Assembly: GCA_041567315.1 (NCBI GenBank)
Contig: JBFGCA010000177.1
Location: 1-6,157, forward strand
DNA from: JBFGCA01 sp041567315
GTDB lineage: Bacteria; Acidobacteriota; Thermoanaerobaculia; Multivoradales; JAHEKO01
Reading direction: 5' to 3'
Length of the DNA: 6,157 bases
Below are positions 1-6,019 of this stretch, piece after piece. The notes under the pieces were generated by a model that saw nothing but the letters and a program-made list of their open reading frames with translations, did no database searches and had not been told where the DNA came from. Within the stretch, counting starts at the first letter, position 1, and the number at the start of each line of letters is the position of its first letter. The translations under genes were made by a program, and so were the position numbers.

Positions 1-10
1 ACGTCGAAGC

Positions 11-31
11 GCCCGCCGGGTGACGGCGGGC
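11..31. terminator. Perfect 8-bp hairpin ahead of the first gene
   Basis: GCCCGCCG at 11-18 pairs perfectly with CGGCGGGC at 24-31 around a 5-base loop (ggtga). No T-run follows, so a Rho-independent terminator for a gene left of the window is possible but not proven. It sits 24 bases before the Shine-Dalgarno of the gene at 69 and could instead be part of that gene's 5' untranslated leader. Confidence 0.4.
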
Positions 32-54
32 CGAGTAGGAGGCAGATCAGTTCG

Positions 55-62
55 AAAGGAGG
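55..62 (+). promoter_or_regulatory. Strong ribosome binding site (AAAGGAGG)
   Basis: AAAGGAGG is a near-perfect complement of the 16S rRNA 3' end. It lies 6 bases before the ATG at 69. It fixes the start of the plus-strand gene and argues that this frame, not the overlapping serine-rich minus-strand frame at 47-592, is the one translated. Confidence 0.8.
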
Positions 63-68
63 CCAACA

Positions 69-941
69 ATGCTGACGAGATACTTGCGGGTCCGGCTGGA
101 CGGAAACGACATCTCGGCCTGGCTGGACGGCAGGAAACTGGAGAGAGGGATCGACGACCTCGTGAGGGTCGAGAACGGGCTGGTGAGAGTGACCTTCGAG
201 GCGCCAGCGTACAGGGCTGAGATCGTCGTCCAGGAACCGGGGACCAACATCATCGAGGTGACGGATCCCGACGGGACGCAGGTTACCCGACCACAACGCG
301 CGGGTCGCGAGTTCGTTGTGATGGCGGAACTCACGATCCCGGAGGTCGCCGTGGTCTGGTTGTCAGACCTGCTAGCCGGCGGCGCCCGCCCCGAGCAATC
401 ACCAGACGTCGAGGTCATCGAGGTCGCATGGAAGGCCGAGGCGGACGACTCCGAAGCGCCCGCGCAGGGACCCACAGAAAGCACTGTCCGAGACCCGTCG
501 CTGAAGCTCGCGAACCTCGAAGACGACCGAAACGTTTCAGTAAGTAGACTGAACGGAAAAGGGAAGACGCTGGCGTGGCTGCCCGTAGACAAGGACGGCC
601 ACCCGGTGAGCCAGAAAGGAGAACACGAAGCAGATCACTTCATGATCACCGGTATTCACGGCTTGCCGCAGTCGATTTTCGGCGTGCCGCAGTTGATCGA
701 GGGGTCCTACGGTAGACACGTTTGGCTGGCGTACGACACCGGGGAGGTGATTCGCCACGACCCCGATAAGCCGGGTGCTAAGCATCGCGCCGAACCGGTT
801 GCCAGGCCACGTCGGTCTCCAGTGACCCGGGCGACGAACGAGCGCCAGACGTTCCGCTACACGATCACGGCCATCCGGCAGGGCCAGGCCGCCTACAAGG
901 ACCCGGGAGTGGACAACGAAACCGATCCCGGCGCCCCGTAG
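69..941 (+). CDS. Hypothetical protein, 290 aa, two apparent domains
   Basis: I do not recognise this protein. It has no signal peptide, no membrane segment and no cysteine, so it looks cytosolic. Residues 1-105 alternate hydrophobic and charged residues in short beta-like strands (RYLRVRLDG, LVRVTF, AEIVVQ, EFVVMAEL). Residues 106-160 are an acidic, Pro/Ala/Glu-rich linker. Residues 165-230 form a second compact segment with TLAWLPVDKDGHPV, HFMITGIHGL and HVWLAYDTGEVIRHD. The tail after 232 is basic and Pro-rich, then ends acidic. The start is set by the AAAGGAGG six bases upstream. The gene stands alone on its strand and converges on the 1121-1615 gene. It uses AGA, AGG, TTG and other A/T-containing codons more freely than the genes to its right, which may mean recent acquisition or low expression. 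The existence of the gene is fairly secure; its function is unknown. Confidence 0.75.
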   Translation: MLTRYLRVRLDGNDISAWLDGRKLERGIDDLVRVENGLVRVTFEAPAYRAEIVVQEPGTNIIEVTDPDGTQVTRPQRAGREFVVMAELTIPEVAVVWLSDLLAGGARPEQSPDVEVIEVAWKAEADDSEAPAQGPTESTVRDPSLKLANLEDDRNVSVSRLNGKGKTLAWLPVDKDGHPVSQKGEHEADHFMITGIHGLPQSIFGVPQLIEGSYGRHVWLAYDTGEVIRHDPDKPGAKHRAEPVARPRRSPVTRATNERQTFRYTITAIRQGQAAYKDPGVDNETDPGAP

Positions 942-982
942 GACCCAGCTCGGGGGGTCGGCCCGATCGGCTGTCATCAGCC
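942..982 (+). terminator. Two weak hairpins after the first gene
   Basis: Directly after the TAG at 939-941, GACCC (942-946) can pair with GGGTC (955-959). A second stem, GGCTG (969-973) with CAGCC (978-982), closes a 4-base TCAT loop. Each stem has only 5 bp and there is no T-run, so termination here is tentative. Confidence 0.25.
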
Positions 983-1076
983 CAGGCCAAGACGCCATGC
1001 AGGTAGAGGGCGGGCAGCGCTGTTGGTCACTGGTTGTAGGCCAGGAGTAGGACTCACCGAGCCCAGGAAGTCGGGC

Positions 1077-1104
1077 GGCGGGCCGCATCTGACCGCGGCC
1101 CGCC
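1077..1104 (-). terminator. 10-bp GC hairpin between convergent genes
   Basis: GGCGGGCCGC at 1077-1086 is perfectly complementary to GCGGCCCGCC at 1095-1104, with an 8-base loop (atctgacc). Read on the minus strand it begins 16 bases beyond the TAG of the 1121-1615 gene, the usual position for an intrinsic terminator. It could also stop transcripts coming from the plus-strand gene, making it bidirectional. There is no clear U-tract on either side, which is common in very GC-rich genomes. Confidence 0.6.
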
Positions 1105-1120
1105 CCCGGGATGTCCCCGG

Positions 1121-1615
1121 CTACCGCGAGCGGTTGAGCTGGTGCATCTCCCTCCAGATCACGGCATGGACGGCCTCGTAGGGGCCTTGGGGCCGGATGT
1201 AGCTGAAGGTGTTGGCCGCTGCGTCGGGTCCGGGACGGGCAAAGAAGGTCACCGTGCCCAGCTGGTTCGGCAGCGGGCCGAGCCCCCGGGGGACCTGATC
1301 GCCGAGCTTGTCGGCGCCGGCCTCGAGCAGCTTCCTGACCAGGCGGTCGAGGCGGCGAGACCCGAAACGCCGCGGCGAGCTGACGTACGTCACCGCCCGG
1401 CGGCCGGGGCGCTTCAGCCAGATGGCCTTCACCGCGGAGCCGTCGTTGTAGACGACGAGGTTGGTGTGCAGGGCCTGCGCGCCGGTGACCTGGCTCCAGT
1501 CGTAGACCAGGATCGGCTCGGCCACGATCGGATTGCCGGGATCGATCGGCGCTTGAGCTCTGAGCGGGACAGTGGTGAGGAAGGTGACGAAGGCGAAGAG
1601 GAGAGTGCGTTTCAT
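1121..1615 (-). CDS. Small secreted protein of unknown function, 164 aa
   Basis: The N-terminus is a typical Sec signal peptide: MKR, then a hydrophobic stretch (LLFAFVTFLTTVPL), then an A-Q-A cleavage motif at residues 20-22. This leaves a mature protein of about 142 residues in the periplasm or outside the cell. The mature part begins with a Pro/Ile-rich segment and contains a likely beta region (QALHTNLVVYNDGSAVKAIW, 47-66). A basic helix follows (SRRLDRLVRKLLEAGADKL, 86-104), then TVTFFARP and a C-terminal helix rich in aromatic and basic residues. It has no cysteine, no lipobox and no catalytic motif that I recognise. The ATG at 1615 is supported by AGGAG eight bases upstream. The cytochrome fragment to the right is 316 bp away, so the gene probably has its own promoter. 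The gene call is firm; the function is unknown. Confidence 0.78.
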   Translation of the reverse strand: MKRTLLFAFVTFLTTVPLRAQAPIDPGNPIVAEPILVYDWSQVTGAQALHTNLVVYNDGSAVKAIWLKRPGRRAVTYVSSPRRFGSRRLDRLVRKLLEAGADKLGDQVPRGLGPLPNQLGTVTFFARPGPDAAANTFSYIRPQGPYEAVHAVIWREMHQLNRSR

Positions 1616-1931
1616 CGGGCTGACTCCTGTTCTTCGAGATGTTTGTGGTGTCTGGCGGCTTCGTTTGCTCCGTCCGCTGTCGCGCGCGATTCATGGACAC
1701 CTGGTCGCGGAGCAGCATCCGTACCAGACCGAAAACCAGCCCGACCGACCTGCTTGTCAAAGGGTTATGTGTTTTCAGACGGGAGGCAGTTCGCGCCCCG
1801 GCGCGATCGCCGGCCCGGCGGATCCCTATCCGGTTGGATAGCGCCTCTAGCTTCTTGGATAGACGGCGGTGGCAGATCGGCGTGCCGCACCGGGTTCCCG
1901 GATCCGGCTCGCCTCTCGGCGCTGTGGTGGG
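1616..1931. other. 316-bp intergenic region with small palindromes
   Basis: This gap lies upstream of the small secreted-protein gene and downstream of the cytochrome fragment, both on the minus strand. It should hold the promoter of the former and the terminator of the latter. It contains a GC hairpin (CGCGCC 1792-1797 with GGCGCG 1800-1805), the CTATCC/GGATAG palindrome with its extra TTGGATAG copy, and a lone minus-strand TTGACA at 1760-1755. Open frames crossing it on either strand show no protein-like composition and no Shine-Dalgarno, so I see no gene here. Confidence 0.6.
1826..1862. promoter_or_regulatory. Operator-like CTATCC/GGATAG palindrome plus direct repeat
   Basis: CTATCC (1826-1831) and GGATAG (1836-1841) form a perfect inverted repeat around GGTT. 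The 8-mer TTGGATAG occurs at 1834-1841 and again at 1855-1862, exactly 21 bp apart, or two helical turns, so both copies face the same side of the DNA. This is the geometry of a regulator binding site. The 6-bp hairpin could also act in RNA downstream of the cytochrome gene. The target gene, if any, would most naturally be the one starting at 1615, about 210 bp away. No known regulator consensus is recognised. Confidence 0.35.
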
Positions 1932-3152
1932 TCAGCGGATCTCGGCGGCGGCGCGGGCGAGGACGACGGCCGAGGCGTCGGCCATCGACTCGTAGTAGGC
2001 GACGAAGCGGGTGGTCTCGGGGGCGGCGTAGGGCCGCAGGTTCTCGGCCCAGCGGTAGGCGATCGGCTGGTAGATCAGCTCGGCCTCGAGCAGGAGCGGC
2101 GGCTGGGCGGTCCCGATCTCCACCTCGTACCGCACCCGGTCGCCGCCGGCCTGGAAGTCGCCGTCCGCCGCCGCGCCGCCGTGGACGGCGACGTCGGCCG
2201 GCGCGGTCGTCTTGTCGAAACCCCGGGGCAGCAGCCGGTTGTCCTTGGCGTAGGAGGAGGCGGTCAGCAGCCCGGTGGTGACCGCGCCCTCGGGGCCGGC
2301 CAGGATGCTCTCGTAGATCTGGACCTGGCCGGGCTCGACGATCACCCGGTGGTGGGGCTCGAAGCGCGAGGCCTCGACGTCGTTGTCGTTGCCGGTGATC
2401 CTGCCGCTGGGCTCCAGGGCGCCGGACTCGAAGAGGAGGCTGCCGGCGGCGTCGCGGACCGTGAAGTGGAGCCACGCCCGCCGCGGCGGATAGGCGGTCG
2501 GCAGCTTGTGGCCGGCCAGGCTCTCGACCGCCACCTCGGCCGCCAGCCGGCCGCCGGCGAGCGCCGCCCGCTCGATGGTCAGCCGGGCGGTGCGGATCTG
2601 GAGGTTCTCGACCGTGCGCCGGGCCGCGGTCTCGAGCTCCTCGGGCAGCGCGGTCACCCCCAGCTCGTTGCCATAGCGCGCCAGCAGCCGGAGCTGGAAG
2701 AAGTTGCCGCCGCGGAAGACGTGACGCGAGAAGTTGGGGCGCGGCTCCGCGAGCACGCTGGCGATCGGCGCCTCGCCCTCGATCTCGGGCATGTGGCACG
2801 ACTGGCAGCTCCGCTCGTCGCGGTAGGCGCTGTGCCGCCACTCGAGGTAGGGGACCTGCTCCGGCAGCCGGCCGGTGATCTCGCCGCTGCTTCCCAGCGA
2901 GTGGGTGTAGAGCGTGTGGCAGGTTGCGCACAGCTCGGAGCTCTGGACGTGGGCCGCCGCGGTCGCCACGTAGGTGCTGGCCGAGCGCATGATGGTCCGG
3001 CGGCCGGCGTCCACCTGGAACGGCCCGTAGATCGCGCGCTCACCCGGCCGGCGCCCCGTGTCCACCAGGAACCCGCCGGTGAAGCTCTCCTCCTGACCGA
3101 AGTTCGCTTCCCCGATCTGGTGATGCCGTCCGTCGCGGCCCGGACCTGCCAC
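1932..3152 (-). CDS. Multiheme cytochrome c-like protein, 5'-truncated
   Basis: This is the C-terminal part of a periplasmic multiheme cytochrome c-type electron-transfer protein. Numbered from the GTG at 3152, it has two heme-binding CxxCH motifs, CATCH (75-79) and CQSCH followed by MP (116-122). The segment GHKLPTAYPPRRAWLHFTV (214-232) matches a conserved stretch of bacterial multiheme cytochromes, with H215 a possible axial ligand, and a beta-rich C-terminal region follows. It lacks what such a protein needs in front: there is no signal peptide, and the family-like text starts abruptly at HQIGEANFG (residues 11-19). From memory of this family, a further CxxCH would be expected to end in that His. 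Residues 1-10 look like out-of-frame reading of the neighbouring gene. The listed GTG start is therefore formal, with no good ribosome binding site expected for it. Without export and the missing heme site it is unlikely to work, unless the junction is an assembly artefact. The cytochrome assignment is firm; the truncation is strongly inferred. Confidence 0.75.
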   Translation of the reverse strand: MAGPGRDGRHHQIGEANFGQEESFTGGFLVDTGRRPGERAIYGPFQVDAGRRTIMRSASTYVATAAAHVQSSELCATCHTLYTHSLGSSGEITGRLPEQVPYLEWRHSAYRDERSCQSCHMPEIEGEAPIASVLAEPRPNFSRHVFRGGNFFQLRLLARYGNELGVTALPEELETAARRTVENLQIRTARLTIERAALAGGRLAAEVAVESLAGHKLPTAYPPRRAWLHFTVRDAAGSLLFESGALEPSGRITGNDNDVEASRFEPHHRVIVEPGQVQIYESILAGPEGAVTTGLLTASSYAKDNRLLPRGFDKTTAPADVAVHGGAAADGDFQAGGDRVRYEVEIGTAQPPLLLEAELIYQPIAYRWAENLRPYAAPETTRFVAYYESMADASAVVLARAAAEIR

Positions 3153-3304
3153 TCCAGCTCGATCGGCTGGATCGAATCATCCGGCGCCGGGATGCGCTCC
3201 ACCAGCCGCCCCAGGTCGCCGTCTCCCAGACCGTCCGGAAAAACCGCGAACCGACGCCCGGCCAGCCGCAGGGCCCACGAGGCGGCAAGGTCGACGAAGT
3301 GCAT
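3122..3304 (-). pseudogene. 5' fragment of an unrelated gene, possibly alpha/beta hydrolase
   Basis: The ATG at 3304 follows GGAAGGGAG by 11 bases and opens a protein-like frame of about 61 residues. It contains MHFVDLAASWALRLAGRRF, then VFPDGLGDGDLGRLVERIP and PIELEWQVRAATDGI. At about 3122 the protein-like character moves to another frame (minus strand, offset by one base), where cytochrome text begins. Reading on in the original frame gives about 155 Arg/Ser/Ala-rich residues to a stop at 2654, clearly out-of-frame. The pattern FPxGxGD, then a helix, then a P-I-x-x-x-W strand and a D-G turn resembles, from memory, the N-terminus of ABHD18-like bacterial alpha/beta hydrolases. This is a weak match because no catalytic Ser, Asp or His lies in the fragment. 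It carries no signal peptide, so it cannot be the missing front of the cytochrome. It is probably the stump of a second gene fused by deletion or misassembly. Confidence 0.5.
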
Positions 3305-3315
3305 GACGGCGAACG

Positions 3316-3324
3316 CTCCCTTCC
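3316..3324 (-). promoter_or_regulatory. Ribosome binding site GGAAGGGAG for the ATG at 3304
   Basis: Read on the minus strand, GGAAGGGAG lies 11 bases before the ATG at 3304. The spacing is slightly long but usable. It supports 3304 rather than the more distant ATG at 3430, because the 42 extra codons from 3430 have intergenic, low-complexity composition. Confidence 0.5.
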
Positions 3325-3333
3325 TAGCAGCCC

Positions 3334-3482
3334 GTGGTGGAAGTCGGTCGGGTCGGCTGGCGAGCGCGGCGGGGCCGGATGCCAGGCGCCGCGACGCAGG
3401 CAATGCCGAGCCATTGTCGAGGAGCGGCAACGCCGCAGACGGCTCCGCCCCGCCGCCAGACGGGCGGGCGGACTTCCACCAC
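3334..3482. repeat. Imperfect inverted repeat spanning the 3305-3481 gap
   Basis: GTGGTGGAAGTC at 3334-3345 is the exact reverse complement of GACTTCCACCAC at 3471-3482. After 11 less conserved bases, both arms also share CTGGCG at identical offsets (3357-3362 and the mirrored 3454-3459). Each arm is therefore about 29 bp with roughly 23 matches, and about 90 bp lies between the arms. One arm overlaps the last base of the photolyase TAG stop. It may be the ends of a small non-autonomous element, or a long foldback structure acting as a terminator between the photolyase operon and the next gene. Chance is not excluded in such GC-rich DNA. Confidence 0.4.
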
Positions 3483-6019
3483 TAGCCCGGATCGCCCGGG
3501 TCCGCGAACAGCACCGGCTGCGCCGGACCCGGCCGCAGCGCCAGAAGACGGCCGGCGGCCGCGCAGCCGGACAGGAAGGCGCCCTCGATCCGCGGCCCGC
3601 CGCACCAGTCGCCGCAGGCCGCCAGGCCCGAGCCCGGCTCGAACAGACACGGCTCGGGCAGCGGGGTCGGCGGCAGCGCGAATCGCCAGCGGTGGGCGTC
3701 GAGGTGGAGCGGGGCCGGCGGGCGGGCACCGACCGCCTCCGAGAAGGCCGCCAGCAGGCGCTCCGCCGCCTCCTCCCGCCCCAGCTCGAGATGCCGCCGC
3801 GACCACTCGGGCGAGCCGTGGAGCACCCAGGTCTCGCCCGCCGGCCGGCCGTGCTTGGAGGCGTCGCGGGCCACCCAGCTCAGCGGCGAGCCGTGGATGA
3901 AAGCGCCGTCGAAGCCGAGCTCGAGCGGCGTCTCGAAAGCGGCCATGACCGCCCAGCAGGGGAGCATCTCGACCGCCGCGGCGCGCCCCGCCAGCGCCGG
4001 CGCCGCGGCGGCCAGCAGCGCGGCGGTCTGCGGCGCGGGCGCCGAAGCCACGACGGCGTCGTAGCGCCCGAGGTCGGCGCCATCGGCGGTCGCGAGGTCC
4101 CATCGGTCGGCCACCCGCCGCAGCTCCCCGACCTCGGTCTCCAGCACCACTTCGAGATCGGCGGCCAGGTGCCGGCAGACCGCGCTCATCCCCGGTACGC
4201 CGACGAACCTCTTGGTCGGTCCGCCGCGGCGCGGCTCGTCACGGGTCCCGGCGTCGAGGTCTCCAGCGTCGAGGCTCCCGGCGTCGAGGTCTCCGCCGTC
4301 GACGCCACCGGCTTCACCGGTCTGGCTCCCGGGGCTCCGGATCGCCGCGATGCGGCCCCTCCACTCGGCGACCAGCCCGTCCCGACGCCAGGAGTCGACC
4401 CAGCGGCCGAACCGCCGGTCGCGCACCGTGAAGTACTGCGCGCCGTGGTCGAACCGCCACCCGCCGGCGCGCCGGGTCGAGGCGCGGCCGCCCACGCCGC
4501 GGCCCTTGTCGAACACCCGCACCCGGTGGCCATGGTCGGCGAGCGTGCGGGCGGCGACCAGACCCGAGAGCCCCGCTCCCACCACCGCCACCTCCAGCGG
4601 CCGCTCGGTGGCCGGCGCCAGCACCCGCCGGGCGTAGCGGTCGAGGTCGAGCCGGCGGGCATGCGCGGCGGTCGGGCGCGGGCGCACCGCCCCCAGCACC
4701 GGGCGCTCGGGCGCGAAGGGCCGGTCGAACAGCCCCAGACACCACAGCAGGCCACCGTAGGAGTTGGGGTCGGAGCCGTCGAGCGCGAAGCGATGGTTGA
4801 GGTCGATCAGCGTCTCGAGGGCGCGCTCCGGGTCCGCCGTCCAGCCCGGCAGGGCCTTGCCCCAGGTCATGCGCACGTTGTTGTGCAGCTCGCCGTGCCG
4901 CACCAGCGACGCCTGGCACAGATCCCAGAGCCGGTCGCCGGTGCGGCCACGGGCCAGGGTCTCCCAGGAGCGGACCTCGCGTGGATCGCCGGCATGGTCC
5001 GCCAGCGTGTAGCGCGCCCACTCCGGGAGCACCGCCAGCGACTCCACCTCGTGGTGGCGGTGGCAGCAGAGGTTGTGCGCCAGCTCGCGCCAGACGATCA
5101 GCTCGTCGAGGAACTTCTCGGCCCCCCTGCCGCCTGCCGCCGCCGCCTCGCGGGCGATCCGCAGCGGTGACACCTGGCCGTGGTGGAGATAGGGCGACAG
5201 CCGGCTGACGCCGTCCGCGGCGGCGTCGTTGCGGCGCGCCGCATAGGAGGCCAGCCGGGTCTGGAGAAACCGGCGCCAGCGCTCGTAGCCGGCCGCGCCG
5301 CCGCCGCGGGTGTGCGCCACCGGACCCACCGTGTGGTCGATCGGGCAGCGCGCCACCAGCTCGGCGAGGTCGGCGCCGGCCAGATCGACGTCTTCGAACG
5401 GTAGCCGCGACTTGTCGAGGGGCGGCGGGAGCTCGTCGACCTCGGCCCAAGAGCGCTCGAGACGCTCGGCCAGCAGGCCGCGGATGGCGTCGCGAAAGCG
5501 GTAGGCGCGATCGAAGGGGCGCTCCACCAGCCGCATCGGCACCACGCAGGCGGCGTCCACCGCCCACACCGGCGCCGGCGTCCGCGCGGCCAGGGCAGCG
5601 GTCCACCGCGGAAAGGGCGGTGCCGAGAAGTCCTCGGTGACGACCAGCGCCGCTTCGGCGGCGAGGGCCGTCAACGGCGACGGGCGCGCCGGGTCGTCGC
5701 CCAGCCAGAACAGGTGCTCGATGCCGCGCCCCGCCAGCTCGGCCCGCGCCGCGCGGGCGCCCTCCAGGATGAAGGTGTGGTGGCGGTCGCTGTTGAAGCG
5801 GTGGTCGCCGCCCAGTCCCTGGTAGACGAGCAGCGGCAGCTCGAGCGTGGCGGCGGCCAGCAGGCCAGCGTCGAGGGCCGGGTTCTCGTGCCCGCGCACC
5901 GCGTGGTGCATCCAGTAGAGCACGTGGCGGCCGCCGGCCGCCGGCGGCGCCGCGGAGACCCGCTGCACCCGCTCGGCCACCGGCGCGGGCAGGCGTTCGA
6001 GGACCGGCTCGCGGCTCAT
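3482..6019 (-). CDS. Class II CPD photolyase fused to renalase-like FAD oxidoreductase
   Basis: This 845-residue two-domain protein should repair cyclobutane pyrimidine dimers using light and reduced FAD. Residues 30-170 are the photolyase Rossmann domain (HVLYWMHHAVRGHENPALD, VVTEDFSAPPFPRW, DAACVVPMRL). Residues 240-465 are the class II FAD domain: RLSPYLHHGQVSP, EKFLDELIVWRELAHN, LPEWARYTLADH and LDGSDPNSYGGLLW. W365, W386 and W393 fall at the same spacing (21 and 7) as the tryptophan triad W360/W381/W388 of Methanosarcina mazei class II photolyase. N408 matches its active-site N403, so the enzyme looks intact. From 475 a second flavoprotein begins. VAVVGAGLSG (477-486) is a dinucleotide-binding loop with acidic D504 ending strand 2, then GRGVGGRASTRR. 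The closing FAD motif is ACGDWCGGPRIEGAFLSG (801-818). This half resembles renalase/amine-oxidase-like NAD(P)/FAD proteins; its substrate is unknown. The ATG at 6019 overlaps the preceding gene's TGA as ATGA. A start at 6136 would run through that gene's zinc finger in another frame, so I reject it. Confidence 0.92.
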   Translation of the reverse strand: MSREPVLERLPAPVAERVQRVSAAPPAAGGRHVLYWMHHAVRGHENPALDAGLLAAATLELPLLVYQGLGGDHRFNSDRHHTFILEGARAARAELAGRGIEHLFWLGDDPARPSPLTALAAEAALVVTEDFSAPPFPRWTAALAARTPAPVWAVDAACVVPMRLVERPFDRAYRFRDAIRGLLAERLERSWAEVDELPPPLDKSRLPFEDVDLAGADLAELVARCPIDHTVGPVAHTRGGGAAGYERWRRFLQTRLASYAARRNDAAADGVSRLSPYLHHGQVSPLRIAREAAAAGGRGAEKFLDELIVWRELAHNLCCHRHHEVESLAVLPEWARYTLADHAGDPREVRSWETLARGRTGDRLWDLCQASLVRHGELHNNVRMTWGKALPGWTADPERALETLIDLNHRFALDGSDPNSYGGLLWCLGLFDRPFAPERPVLGAVRPRPTAAHARRLDLDRYARRVLAPATERPLEVAVVGAGLSGLVAARTLADHGHRVRVFDKGRGVGGRASTRRAGGWRFDHGAQYFTVRDRRFGRWVDSWRRDGLVAEWRGRIAAIRSPGSQTGEAGGVDGGDLDAGSLDAGDLDAGTRDEPRRGGPTKRFVGVPGMSAVCRHLAADLEVVLETEVGELRRVADRWDLATADGADLGRYDAVVASAPAPQTAALLAAAAPALAGRAAAVEMLPCWAVMAAFETPLELGFDGAFIHGSPLSWVARDASKHGRPAGETWVLHGSPEWSRRHLELGREEAAERLLAAFSEAVGARPPAPLHLDAHRWRFALPPTPLPEPCLFEPGSGLAACGDWCGGPRIEGAFLSGCAAAGRLLALRPGPAQPVLFADPGDPG
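4253..4312 (-). repeat. In-frame 15-bp tandem repeat inside the oxidoreductase half
   Basis: Four consecutive 15-base units start at 4253, 4268, 4283 and 4298, each beginning GTCGA on the plus strand. Units 1-3 share most positions and unit 4 is more diverged. Read as protein they encode a 5-residue repeat of the type D-A-G-(D/S)-L in the oxidoreductase (about residues 576-595). The tract lies in a loop between RGRIAAIRSPGS and RRGGPTKRFVGVPGM, a place where related proteins are short. It is most likely a flexible, fast-changing insertion created by replication slippage. As 15 is divisible by 3, copy-number change keeps the frame. Confidence 0.75.
6016..6019 (-). promoter_or_regulatory. ATGA stop/start overlap coupling two repair genes
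   Basis: Minus-strand ATGA contains both the photolyase ATG (6019-6017) and the glycosylase TGA (6018-6016). Such overlaps usually mean that terminating ribosomes restart on the next gene. No strong Shine-Dalgarno stands at the right distance (the best is GGAGGCG, over 12 bases away), which fits dependence on coupling. Confidence 0.8.

Noticed and set aside
47..592. Minus-strand 181-aa open frame, serine- and threonine-rich
   Set aside because: It lies antisense to the 69-941 gene, has shadow-type composition (long Ser/Thr/Pro runs) and no ribosome site; the plus-strand frame has a near-perfect one.
537..1760. Minus-strand 407-aa open frame over the convergent genes
   Set aside because: It overlaps the secreted-protein gene in another frame and is antisense to the 69-941 gene. 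It is Arg/Pro-rich with no recognisable domains.
1732..1760. Minus-strand TTGACA at 1760-1755 as a -35 box
   Set aside because: No acceptable -10 hexamer lies 16-18 bases downstream (GGTTTT-like only), so a sigma-70 promoter is not supported.
1639..1995. Plus-strand 118-aa open frame in the 316-bp gap
   Set aside because: It runs into the cytochrome gene on the opposite strand, has no Shine-Dalgarno and its composition changes along its length.
3299..5170. Plus-strand 623-aa open frame
   Set aside because: It is antisense to the photolyase fusion and the upstream gap, with Arg/Ala/Gly/Pro-rich text and no motifs. It is a by-product of high GC content.
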